Source: Bog-473 sp963804055 (GTDB lineage: Bacteria > Actinomycetota > Acidimicrobiia > Acidimicrobiales > RAAP-2). Taken from it: a stretch of 64,000 bases of DNA. The notes beneath the pieces were generated by a model. That model was not told where the DNA came from and did no database searches. It was given only the letters and a program-made list of their open reading frames with translations. Location of the stretch: contig CAWDOU010000013.1 of NCBI GenBank assembly GCA_963804055.1, positions 310,001 to 374,000 on the forward strand, in the 5' to 3' direction. A program made the translations under genes and the position numbers. Below are positions 35,249 to 43,294 of this stretch, piece after piece (the stretch's first letter is position 1; each line of letters starts with the position of its first letter).

Positions 35249-36635
35249 CGGGCTCTCCCTCCAGCGCGTGCAGCACCTCGTCGGCGGCGCGGATGCCGGA
35301 CGACAGCGCGCCGTCGAGATACCCGCACCACTGCGTCGCCGTCTCCGTCCCGGCCCAATGGAGCGGGCCCACCGGCGCGCGCAGCGCGGGCCCCAGCGCG
35401 GTGAGGGCTCCAGGCGCGCTGACGGCGACGGGGCCGCCGCGGCTGTAGGGCTCGGCGGGCCAGTGCTGCTCGACGACCTCGACGGGCGTGCGGGCCCGCG
35501 GGCCGAAGGCGCGCGCCAGGTCGTCGAGCACCGCGGCTTGCCGGGCGTCGGGACCGGCCGCCTCCATGCGGCGGCAGTCGTCGCCGGCGACGAAGCCGAC
35601 GATGGCGCCGTGGGACGCGTCGTCGGGCGAGTTGTCGAACGCGCTCTCGAGGACGGACCCCGGGGCGACGATCTGCCCGTTGAGCCCGTCGGCGCGCCAG
35701 AAGGGCTCCTCGTAGATGACATGGACCTTGGTGACGGCGCCCATCGGCATCCGCTGGCAGAGCTGGTCCCTGTTGCCGGGGAGCGGCGGCGAGTAGTCGA
35801 GGCGGCCGCAGAGCGCCGGTGCCATGGCGAAGATGGCGCGACGGGCGCGCACGTGCACGACGTCGACGGGCGGGGCGGGGCGGGCGGTGACCGTCACGTA
35901 GCCGGGACCGTAGGCGACTTCTTCGACCGGGGCGCCGAGGAGGACACGCTCCCCCAGCTCGGCCGCCATACCCTCGGCCAGCTGCTGGGACCCACCGGCG
36001 AAGCGCCGCTCCTGGGCGCCACCCGTGGTGCGGGCGAGATTGGTCAGCCCGCCGCCGGAGTGGAGGTAGAAGAGGGCGAAGAGGAGCGACAGCTCGCCCG
36101 GTCCGGTGCCGAAGATGGCCTTGACCGCCACCTCCAGGATGGCCCGCGCCGATGCGGACGTCAGATGGGTGTCGAAGTAGGTGGCGAGCGTCTGCGCATC
36201 GAGCGCGGCGGCGTCGGCGGCGTTCCAGGGTGCGTCGAGGGGGACGTCGAAGGACGCCAGGTCGAGGTCGAGCATGCAGGCGATCCCGTCGGCCGCGCCC
36301 TCGGGGTCCGAGGTCGGGACGAGCCCGACGTAGGTGTGCCGGTCGCCGTCCCGCAGCTCGACCCCCTGCCCCTCCGTCCAGGTCGGGAAGGTGGCGACGC
36401 CGAGCTCGGCCGCCAGCGCGGCCAGGTGGTCCTGGGTCGGCCCCATCCACTGGCCGCCGCGGTCGATGGTGAAGCCGGCCCCACTGACCTCGGTGAAGGA
36501 GCGGCCGCCGACACGCGGGCGGGCGTCGAGCACCAGCGTGTCGACCCCGGCGCGGGCCAGGCGGCGGGCGGCGGCCAGGCCCGAATAGCCGGCACCGACG
36601 ACGACCACCTCGCACTCACGGACCTGCTCGGCCAC
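35235..36635 (-). CDS. Flavin-containing monoamine oxidase family protein
   Basis: FAD-dependent amine oxidase of 466 residues. The dinucleotide-binding motif is VVVGAGYSGLAAARRLARAG near the N-terminus, followed by LDARPRVGGRS. DRGGQWMGPTQ and the C-terminal HWAGTETATQWCGYLDGAL are typical of bacterial and plant monoamine/polyamine oxidases. The residue before GYLDGA is Cys where Ala or Gly is usual. GTG 36635 has GGGAGGG 7 nt upstream, which favours it over the ATG at 36659. First gene of an operon with an SCP2-like protein and an amino acid permease. Confidence 0.9.
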   Translation of the reverse strand: MAEQVRECEVVVVGAGYSGLAAARRLARAGVDTLVLDARPRVGGRSFTEVSGAGFTIDRGGQWMGPTQDHLAALAAELGVATFPTWTEGQGVELRDGDRHTYVGLVPTSDPEGAADGIACMLDLDLASFDVPLDAPWNAADAAALDAQTLATYFDTHLTSASARAILEVAVKAIFGTGPGELSLLFALFYLHSGGGLTNLARTTGGAQERRFAGGSQQLAEGMAAELGERVLLGAPVEEVAYGPGYVTVTARPAPPVDVVHVRARRAIFAMAPALCGRLDYSPPLPGNRDQLCQRMPMGAVTKVHVIYEEPFWRADGLNGQIVAPGSVLESAFDNSPDDASHGAIVGFVAGDDCRRMEAAGPDARQAAVLDDLARAFGPRARTPVEVVEQHWPAEPYSRGGPVAVSAPGALTALGPALRAPVGPLHWAGTETATQWCGYLDGALSSGIRAADEVLHALEGEPVGLD

Positions 36636-36720
36636 GGCCCAACCCTCCCGATGGGGCATCGGCCACCCCGTTCGGCCACGATAGGCGCAGGTCCGGCGGG
36701 TGCTGCGCGCACCCCCTCTG

Positions 36721-36726
36721 TACCGT
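36721..36726 (+). promoter_or_regulatory. -10 box TACCGT, leaderless promoter of helicase gene
   Basis: TACCGT ends 7 nt before an in-frame GTG at 36734, predicting a leaderless transcript starting there. The ATG at 36740 would instead leave a 6-nt leader. Confidence 0.45.
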
Positions 36727-36733
36727 GCGGAGT

Positions 36734-38410
36734 GTGGTCATGACGTTCGAGGGCTTGGAGAACGACACCTGGGACAGCCTCCCTGGCGCCAGTCGCCTCA
36801 CCGTGACCCAACGCGAGGCGATCGAGTCGGACAAGCCGCTCCTCTGTGTGGTGGCCGGCGCCGGTGCCGGCAAGACGAGGGTGCTCACGCTGCGCGTGGC
36901 GCGGCGGGTGCGTGAGGGGTCGATCGAGCCGGACCGCACCCTTGTGACGACCTTCAGCCGCAAGGCGGCCGACGAGCTGCGGACCCGCCTCTGGTCGCTG
37001 GGGGTGTCAGGGGTCAAGGCCGGCACCTTCCACCGCACTGCGCTGGGCCTGTTGCGCGAGCACCGCGAGCTGCGGGGCCGACCCCTCCCCCAGCTGCTGC
37101 CCGACCGTCGGCGCCTGCTGGCCGAGGTGACGACCGGCGATGCCCGGCGGACCCGCGCCCTCGACGGCGAGATCGGATGGGCCAAGGCCCGGCTCGTCAC
37201 GCCCGAGCAGTACGAGGCCGAGGCCCGCCGGCACCGTCGGCGAAGCGGTATGCGCGCCGAGCAGGTGGCGGACGCCTTCGCCAAGTACGAGGCGGAACGC
37301 AGCCGCCGGCGCCTCCTCGACTTCGACGATCTCATCGTGTCCTGTGCCGACGCGCTGGCCGGCGACACCGAGTTCGCCGACTCCATCCGCTGGCGCACCC
37401 GGCACCTGTTCGTCGACGAGATGCAGGACGTCAACCCGGCCCAGTTCCGGTTGTTGACCGCCATGCTGGCCGACGAGCCAGACCTCTTCGTCGTCGGTGA
37501 CCCGAACCAGTCGGTCTACGGATTCAACGGCGCCGACCCCACGCTGCTCGACAGGCTGCCCGACATTCTGCGGGGGACCGCCGTCATCCGCCTGGACGAG
37601 AACCATCGCTGCACGCCGCAGGTCGTGGCCGTGGCGACGGCGGTCCTGCGGGAGGGCGGCGCGTTCGGGACGGACGGTGAGGTGGCCCTCCCCCGCACGA
37701 CGCGCGTGGACGGTCCGGTCCCCAAGGTGGTGTCGCACGCCTCGGAGGAGGACGAGGCGTCCTGGGTGGCCGCCCAGGTCAAGCGGTCTCGCACGCCCGG
37801 GCGGCAGTGGTCCAGCATCGCCGTGCTGACCCGGACCAACGCGCAACTGGCCGTGGTGCAGGCGGCCCTGGACAAGGCGCGGGTGCCCAACCTCGTCGCC
37901 GGCGCCGACCTCGGCCCGGCCTCGGACCTCCGTGGAGACGGCGACAAGCACGACGCAGACCCGGACGAATGGTTCCGGGAACGTGAGGCCCCGGTCGACC
38001 GGGACCGCGTCGTGCTGACCACGTTCCACCGCGCCAAGGGCCTGCAGTGGCCGACGGTGATCGTCCTGGGCCTGGGCGCCGGCCTCATGCCCATCGCATC
38101 CGCGCAGACCCCCGCCGCCATCGACGAGGAGCGGCGGCTGCTCTACGTGGCGCTGACCCGCTCCGAAGAGGAACTGTGGTGCAGTTGGTACGACGACGCC
38201 GGTCCCGGGTCGGGGTCCCGGGCCGGCCGCGGCCCCAGTCCCTGGCTGGCGGCGATCGAGCGGTCCATCGCCGAGCTGGAGAAGGAGGCGGCACCGACGG
38301 AGGCGGCCGAGGTTTCCCGTCGCGTCGCGGAACTGCGCCGGCTGTTGGACGAGGGCGCAGAGAGCGCAGAGGGCGCTGCGGGCGCTGCGGGCGGAGACGA
38401 CCACCACTAA
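36734..38410 (+). CDS. Compact UvrD/Rep-like superfamily 1 helicase
   Basis: ATP-dependent 3'-5' DNA helicase-like protein of 558 residues, clearly shorter than UvrD or PcrA (about 720). Motif I is GAGAGKT (about 42-48), motif Ia TFSRKAADEL, motif II LFVDEMQDVNPAQF and motif III GDPNQSVYGFNGAD. Motif IV is RLDENHRCTPQVV, motif V TFHRAKGLQWPTV and motif VI LLYVALTRSEEELW. The shortening falls mainly in domain 2B, so an autoinhibitory domain may be reduced or absent. The C-terminus is Ala/Glu-rich. ATG 36740 is an alternative start. Confidence 0.88.
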   Translation: MVMTFEGLENDTWDSLPGASRLTVTQREAIESDKPLLCVVAGAGAGKTRVLTLRVARRVREGSIEPDRTLVTTFSRKAADELRTRLWSLGVSGVKAGTFHRTALGLLREHRELRGRPLPQLLPDRRRLLAEVTTGDARRTRALDGEIGWAKARLVTPEQYEAEARRHRRRSGMRAEQVADAFAKYEAERSRRRLLDFDDLIVSCADALAGDTEFADSIRWRTRHLFVDEMQDVNPAQFRLLTAMLADEPDLFVVGDPNQSVYGFNGADPTLLDRLPDILRGTAVIRLDENHRCTPQVVAVATAVLREGGAFGTDGEVALPRTTRVDGPVPKVVSHASEEDEASWVAAQVKRSRTPGRQWSSIAVLTRTNAQLAVVQAALDKARVPNLVAGADLGPASDLRGDGDKHDADPDEWFREREAPVDRDRVVLTTFHRAKGLQWPTVIVLGLGAGLMPIASAQTPAAIDEERRLLYVALTRSEEELWCSWYDDAGPGSGSRAGRGPSPWLAAIERSIAELEKEAAPTEAAEVSRRVAELRRLLDEGAESAEGAAGAAGGDDHH

Positions 38411-38434
38411 GGGCCGGTAAGGTCGGGCCGCCCG

Positions 38435-39832
38435 ATGTCGGAACTTCTGGAACAGCTGCGTAAGGCCGTCGGCGACGGCAACGTCCTCGCAGGTGAGGCC
38501 GTGCACGCGGACTACACACACGACGAGGCGCTCACGAGCACGCCGGTGGTCCCGCTGGCTGTCGTGCTGCCGGATTCGACCGGCGAGGTGTCCGAGATCC
38601 TGCAGGTGGCCAACGAGCGTGGCGTCCCGGTGGTCGCCCGCGGCAGCGGTACCGGACTCTCGGGTGCGGCGGTCCCGGTGGCCGACGGCATCCTGCTCGC
38701 GTTCGACCGCATGAGGCGGATCCTCGAGATCGACACGGAGAACCAGGTCGCTGTGGTGCAGCCGGGTGTGACACTGGAACAGCTCAACGGCGAACTGGCC
38801 CCGCTCGGACTGATCTATCCGGTGTCGCCGGGCGAGCAGAGCGGCTCGCTGGGTGGAAACGTGGCGACCAACGCCGGGGGCATGCGCGCCGTCCGTTACG
38901 GGGTTACCCGCCATCACGTGCTCGGGCTCGAGGTGGTGCTGGCCGACGGGACCGTCCTGCGCACCGGCGGCAAATTCGTCAAGTGCTCGAGCGGCTACGA
39001 CCTGACCCAACTGCTCATCGGCTCCGAAGGGACCCTGGCCATCACCACCGAGGTGACCGTGAAGCTCGAGCCCCGCTTCACTGCGTCGTCGACGGTCCTG
39101 GCGCCGTTCGCCACCCTGTCGGGGGTGGCCCATGCGGTGCCGCACATCGTGCAGAGCGGCATCAACCCCTCCATCCTCGAGTACGTCGACATCCTGGTCA
39201 TGGGCGGCATCACCCAGGCGGCGGGGCTCGACCTCGGCGTCCCTGACGAGGTCAAGGCCCGCACGCTCGCCTATCTGGTGGTGGTGCTGGAGGGCATGGA
39301 CGCCGGCCGGGTCGACGAGGACGTCGAGCGCCTCGCCACGCAGCTCGAGGGGTTGGGCGCGCTCGACGTGTACGTACTGCCCCCGACGTCGGGGGCGCAG
39401 CTGATCGCCGCCAGGGAGCGGGCGTTCTTCGTCGGCAAGGCCGCCGGGTGCGACGACCTCATCGACGCGGTGCTGCCTCGGGCCTCCATCCCCGACTACC
39501 TGGAGCAGGTGGCCCTGCTGGCGCAGGAGCACGGCGCCCTGATTTCCGGTTGCGGACACATCGGGGACGGCAACGTCCACATCACCGTGTTCCAGCCCGA
39601 CGACGAGCGACGGCACGCACTGATGCACTCGAGCTTCGAGCTGGCGCTGTCGGTCGGGGGCGCCATTTCGGGCGAACACGGCATCGGGACGGCCAAACAG
39701 CCCTACTTCCTGGAGTTGGGGGATCCGGTGTCACTCGAGCTCATGCGGTCCATCAAGCGGACCTTCGACCCCCGGGGCATCCTGGGCCCGGACCGGCTGC
39801 TCGGCCTGGCGCGCAGCGGAGCATCCGCGTGA
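38435..39832 (+). CDS. FAD-linked oxidase, GlcD/D-lactate dehydrogenase type
   Basis: FAD-binding oxidoreductase of 465 residues in the VAO/PCMH group, of the glycolate oxidase GlcD or D-lactate dehydrogenase type. The FAD domain has VVARGSGTGLSGAAVP, SPGEQSGSLGGNVATNAGGMRAVRYG and SSGYDLTQLLIGSEGTL. The C-terminal domain has the metal-site GHIGDGNVH and the family ending GEHGIGTAKQPY. The substrate is a 2-hydroxy acid such as glycolate or lactate. No GlcE or GlcF subunit follows; instead its stop overlaps the start of a ThDP enzyme by 4 bp (GTGA). Confidence 0.9.
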   Translation: MSELLEQLRKAVGDGNVLAGEAVHADYTHDEALTSTPVVPLAVVLPDSTGEVSEILQVANERGVPVVARGSGTGLSGAAVPVADGILLAFDRMRRILEIDTENQVAVVQPGVTLEQLNGELAPLGLIYPVSPGEQSGSLGGNVATNAGGMRAVRYGVTRHHVLGLEVVLADGTVLRTGGKFVKCSSGYDLTQLLIGSEGTLAITTEVTVKLEPRFTASSTVLAPFATLSGVAHAVPHIVQSGINPSILEYVDILVMGGITQAAGLDLGVPDEVKARTLAYLVVVLEGMDAGRVDEDVERLATQLEGLGALDVYVLPPTSGAQLIAARERAFFVGKAAGCDDLIDAVLPRASIPDYLEQVALLAQEHGALISGCGHIGDGNVHITVFQPDDERRHALMHSSFELALSVGGAISGEHGIGTAKQPYFLELGDPVSLELMRSIKRTFDPRGILGPDRLLGLARSGASA

Positions 39833-41376
39833 ACGGGGCCCGCACCCTTCTGTCCACCCTCGTCGATGCCGGCGTCGACGTGTGCTTCGCCAATCCGGGG
39901 ACTTCCGAGATGCACTTCGTCGCCGCCCTCGACGACGTGCCGGCCATGCGGGGCGTGCTGTGCCTCTTCGAGGGCGTCGTCACCGGCGCCGCTGACGGAT
40001 ACGGCCGCGTCGCGGATCGCCCGGCGGCGACGCTGCTGCACCTGGGCCCGGGCCTGGGCAACGGTTTGGCCAACTTGCACAACGCCCGCCGGGCCCGGAC
40101 ACCGATCGTCAACATCGTGGGTGACCATGCGACGTACCACACGCGTTACGACGCTCCGCTGGAGTCCGACATCGCTTCGATCGCCAGCCCCGTGTCGGGG
40201 TGGTACCGCTCGACGGCGAGGGCCGACGACGTCGCAGCGGACGCTGCCGATGCGGTCGCCGCAGCCCTGGGGCCCCCGGGCTGCGTGGCCACCCTGGTCC
40301 TGCCGGCCGACGCGTCGTGGTCCGAGTCGGGTACCGGCCCCTGTCCACCCCGGCAACGTGCCCGGGCGAGCACGGTGGCCGGCGAGACCATCGACGAGGT
40401 GGCCAAGGCTCTCCGGAGCGGCGAGCGCGCCGCGCTCCTGCTCGGTGGCCGGGCACTCCGGGCCCCCGGTCTGCGTGCGGCCAGCCGCGTCGCCGTGACG
40501 ACCGGCGCGGCGCTGCTGAGCGAGACCTTCCCGGCCAACCTCGAACGGGGGGCGGGCATCCCGGCGGTCGACCGGTTGGCCTACCTGTCGGAGATGGCGC
40601 AGGCGCAGCTCGACGGGGTCCGGCATCTCGTCCTGGTCGACGCCAAGTCGCCGGTGTCCTTCTTCGCCTACCCCGACAAGGCGAGCGATCTGGTTCCCCC
40701 TCGATGCACGGTGCACACCCTGGCCCGGCCGGGCGAGGATGCCGCCGGCGCGCTCGAAGCACTGGCCGACGCCGTGGGCGCGCCCGAGGACGGGGGCCTC
40801 CCGGCACCCGCGGGCCGCCCGGACCGTCCCACCGGCGTGGTCACGGCGGAGACGCTGGCGGCGGCGGTCGGTGCCACCCTCCCGGAGGGTTCCATCGTCG
40901 TCGACGAGGGGAACACGTCGGGCCTCTTCGTTCCGGCCGCGACGGCGGGCGCGCCGCGCCATGACTGGCTGACCCTCACCGGCGGCGCCATCGGGATCGG
41001 TCTGCCGATGGCGACCGGCGCCGCGGTGGCGGCTCCGGAGCGTCCCGTTCTCTGCCTGCAGGCGGACGGCAGCGCCATGTACACGCTTCAGGCGCTCTGG
41101 ACACAAGCGCGTGAGCGGCTGAACGTCACGACATTGGTGCTCTCCAACCGGAGTTACGCCATTCTCAACATGGAACTGCACCGGGTGGGGGCAGACGCCG
41201 GCGGCCCGCTCGCCCGCCGGTTGCTCGATCTCACCGATCCCGAACTCGACTTCTGCGACCTCGCGCGAGGCATGGGCGTACCGGCGCGCCGGGTCGAGAA
41301 CGCCGAAGACCTCACGGCGGCGTTGGCGGCCGGCTTCTCCGAGGCGGGTCCGACCGTCATTGAGGTCTTGCTCTAA
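39829..41376 (+). CDS. ThDP-dependent enzyme, acetolactate-synthase-like (IlvX type)
   Basis: Thiamine diphosphate enzyme of 515 residues, shorter than true acetolactate synthase (about 560-600). The catalytic glutamate is in LCLFEGVVTGAADGYGR, and the ThDP/Mg motif runs QADGSAMYTLQALW...LSNRSYAIL, with the first Gly of GDG replaced by Ala. There is no regulatory subunit gene nearby, so isoleucine/valine synthesis is unlikely. Candidates are a 2-oxo acid decarboxylase or carboligase acting on the glyoxylate or pyruvate made by the coupled GlcD-type oxidase. Confidence 0.82.
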   Translation: MNGARTLLSTLVDAGVDVCFANPGTSEMHFVAALDDVPAMRGVLCLFEGVVTGAADGYGRVADRPAATLLHLGPGLGNGLANLHNARRARTPIVNIVGDHATYHTRYDAPLESDIASIASPVSGWYRSTARADDVAADAADAVAAALGPPGCVATLVLPADASWSESGTGPCPPRQRARASTVAGETIDEVAKALRSGERAALLLGGRALRAPGLRAASRVAVTTGAALLSETFPANLERGAGIPAVDRLAYLSEMAQAQLDGVRHLVLVDAKSPVSFFAYPDKASDLVPPRCTVHTLARPGEDAAGALEALADAVGAPEDGGLPAPAGRPDRPTGVVTAETLAAAVGATLPEGSIVVDEGNTSGLFVPAATAGAPRHDWLTLTGGAIGIGLPMATGAAVAAPERPVLCLQADGSAMYTLQALWTQARERLNVTTLVLSNRSYAILNMELHRVGADAGGPLARRLLDLTDPELDFCDLARGMGVPARRVENAEDLTAALAAGFSEAGPTVIEVLL

Positions 41377-41552
41377 GGCGCTTTGGACAACGGCCGGACA
41401 ACGATCCAACGCGGAGACAACAAAGCCTTCTCCGCACCCCCAATAGGTCCCAACGGCTCTATAGCGCCCCAAATGGGGCTGTCAGCATGCAATTCGAAGA
41501 GGGTGCTCCCAACCAGGTACACCCGGGGACGGTCTTTACCGAGGAGAGACAG

Positions 41553-41894
41553 ATGCAGATGGAAATGGACAGCCGCCATCCCTCCTCGGATCCTCGGGTG
41601 ATGGATGAGGCCCTCGAGCGGCTGCGGCAGGACCTCCTGCACACCCCACCGGTGACCCCCGAACAGGACGACGTCGTCGATGAGGCGGACATCATCGACT
41701 ACGCCTCGGTCGAGTTCGAGGTGGAGCGGATGCGCAAGCGACTGGCCGTGTGGGAGATCTTCATGGCCTACATGCGCGACGGAGCCACCAGCTGGTCCAA
41801 GGTCCAGCAGTCGCTGAGTGAAGAGGATTTCGAGAAGATCATCGCCATCTGCGACGGCGTGCCGTTGCGCGACCTGCTGCTGGACCTGCGGTAA
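41553..41894 (+). CDS. Hypothetical acidic protein
   Basis: Protein of 113 residues, mostly helical and acidic, not recognised. A conserved-looking C-terminal part (EVERMRKRLAVWEIFMAYMRDG...FEKIIAICDGVPLRDLLLDLR) suggests a small helical bundle. ATG 41553 is chosen because GAGGAGAG precedes it at about 7 nt; an ATG at 41487 would add 22 residues. The 176 bp upstream (41377-41552) contain no other gene. Confidence 0.55.
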   Translation: MQMEMDSRHPSSDPRVMDEALERLRQDLLHTPPVTPEQDDVVDEADIIDYASVEFEVERMRKRLAVWEIFMAYMRDGATSWSKVQQSLSEEDFEKIIAICDGVPLRDLLLDLR

Positions 41895-41942
41895 GGACCG
41901 ATCGAAAGGCGAGACCCACACCGACCCTTCCGACGTGTGACC

Positions 41943-41960
41943 GAGCAGCGGCGGCTGCTC
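41943..41960 (+). terminator. Hairpin downstream of hypothetical gene
   Basis: GAGCAGC and GCTGCTC form a seven-bp stem around a GGCG loop, about 48 bp after the stop codon. Only two T residues follow, so this is a weak intrinsic terminator at best. Confidence 0.4.
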
Positions 41961-41995
41961 TTGGCGACGGTCAGACGTTCTCGGGAACCGGTGGA

Positions 41996-42050
41996 GAAGG
42001 TGCATGGCCGGGCGACGACGGTCGTTGCTTGGCGAAGGCCATGCACCTTC
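41996..42050. repeat. 14-bp inverted repeat with nested hairpin
   Basis: Perfect inverted arms at 41996-42009 and 42037-42050 (GAAGGTGCATGGCC and its complement) enclose a 27-nt spacer. The spacer itself contains ACGAC/GTCGT inverted copies. It lies between convergent genes, 15 bp from the xth stop, and could terminate transcription from either side. Its size and perfection are also compatible with a small palindromic repeat element. Confidence 0.75.
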
Positions 42051-42064
42051 GGGTCATCCGGCCC

Positions 42065-42835
42065 TCAAGAGTCGGCGAAGTCCACCACGACGGGAGCGTG
42101 ATCGGAGGGCTTCTGCCCCTTGCGGGCGTCGCGATCTCTGAATGACCCGGTGGCCCGCTGCACGAGGTCATCGCTCACGAGGATCAGGTCGATGCGCAAC
42201 CCGCGTCCCTGGTGGAAGTCACCCGCCCGGTAGTCCCACCACGTGAAGGTCCCGGGGTCGTTGAAGCGGCGGAACACATCGTCCAGGCCCCAGCCTTCGA
42301 CGCCGCGAAGCGCGGCGCGCTCGGGCTCGCTGACGTGGGTGGCACCCACGAAGGCAGCCGGGTCCCAGACATCGCCGTCGTCGGGCGCCACGTTGAAGTC
42401 GCCGCATACCGCCACGGAGGAGCCCGGGGGGCACAACTGATCGAGTGTGGCGCGGAGACGGGCCAGCCAGGCCAACTTGACCTCGTACATCTCGTTGTCG
42501 AGAGCCCGCCCGTTGGGCACGTAGACGGAGAAGACGCGGGTTCCCGCGCACTCCGCCGACACGATCCGCCTTCCTGCGTCGTCATCGGAGGTGCCGAAGC
42601 CCCGGGTCACCCCGGCGAGCCCGACCCTGCTGACGATGGCCACGCCGTTCCAGCGCCCGTCGCCGTAGTGGAGGGACTCATAGCCCAGTTCCGCGAAGGC
42701 CTCCTCGGGGAACTTGTCGTCCGCCTGCTTGGTCTCCTGCATGCAGAGCACGTCGGGCTGTTGCTGCTCGATCCACTCGGTGACCCGTGGCAGACGGGCC
42801 GTCAGTGAATTCACGTTCCACGTCGCCAAGCGCAT
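42065..42835 (-). CDS. xth: Exodeoxyribonuclease III
   Basis: Class II AP endonuclease/exonuclease III for base excision repair, 256 residues. MRLATWNVNSLTARLPRV carries the metal-site Asn, CMQETKQADDKFP the catalytic Glu, and VPNGRALDN the Tyr-loop region. CGDFNVAPDDGDVWDP has the Asp-Asn pair, and the C-terminal QKPSDHAPVVVDF the catalytic Asp-His. The ATG shares one base with the fabZ-like stop (TGATG), so it is the last gene of the operon. Length is normal. Confidence 0.95.
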   Translation of the reverse strand: MRLATWNVNSLTARLPRVTEWIEQQQPDVLCMQETKQADDKFPEEAFAELGYESLHYGDGRWNGVAIVSRVGLAGVTRGFGTSDDDAGRRIVSAECAGTRVFSVYVPNGRALDNEMYEVKLAWLARLRATLDQLCPPGSSVAVCGDFNVAPDDGDVWDPAAFVGATHVSEPERAALRGVEGWGLDDVFRRFNDPGTFTWWDYRAGDFHQGRGLRIDLILVSDDLVQRATGSFRDRDARKGQKPSDHAPVVVDFADS

Positions 42836-43272
42836 CAGTTCGCTCCTCCGTCGACGATGACGAAAAGCAGATCGGCCTCGCAGGCGGTCTGGCCGTCCAC
42901 CGACGCCCTTCCGTGCCCCTTCCCCGCCCGGGCGGACAACCGGTCCATGGTCACCTCGAGATCGAGGGTCTCGCCGGGGAGCACCTGGCGGCGGAACCGG
43001 GCCCGTTCGATGCCGCCAAAGAGCGGCAACTTGCCGGCGTAGCGCTCGTCGAGGAGGACGGCGATGCCCCCCAGCTGCGCCATCGATTCGACCATCAGCA
43101 CCCCAGGGAGCGTCGGACGGCCGGGAAAGTGACCACCGAAGAACGCTTCTTCTCCCGTGAGCTCCCACCGTCCTCGGGCGGAGACGCCGGGCTCGACCGC
43201 GGTCAGCTCGCTGACAAAGAGAAAGGGCGGGCGATGGGGCAGGACGTCGGCGGGCCGGGGAAGCTCCATCAT
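42835..43272 (-). CDS. fabZ: FabZ-like 3-hydroxyacyl-ACP dehydratase
   Basis: Hot-dog-fold dehydratase of 145 residues. The catalytic histidine is in LPHRPPFLFV, and the helix motif FFGGHFPGRPTLPGVLMVESMAQ carries the conserved acidic residue and the ACP-binding face. The C-terminus is typical. In most actinobacteria FAS-I does this step, so a free FabZ-like protein may serve FAS-II or a different acyl pathway. It lies between the ribonuclease gene (22-bp gap) and xth (1-bp overlap). Confidence 0.88.
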   Translation of the reverse strand: MMELPRPADVLPHRPPFLFVSELTAVEPGVSARGRWELTGEEAFFGGHFPGRPTLPGVLMVESMAQLGGIAVLLDERYAGKLPLFGGIERARFRRQVLPGETLDLEVTMDRLSARAGKGHGRASVDGQTACEADLLFVIVDGGAN

Positions 43273-43294
43273 GGGTGCCCGCCGTCCCTTTCAC

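Noticed and set aside
34506..36743. Open frame of 745 codons on the plus strand
   Set aside because: Antisense to the permease, SCP2-like and amine oxidase genes; no recognisable domain.
37007..39679. Open frame of 890 codons on the minus strand
   Set aside because: Antisense to the helicase and GlcD-type genes, both of which have clear motifs in the plus-strand frames.
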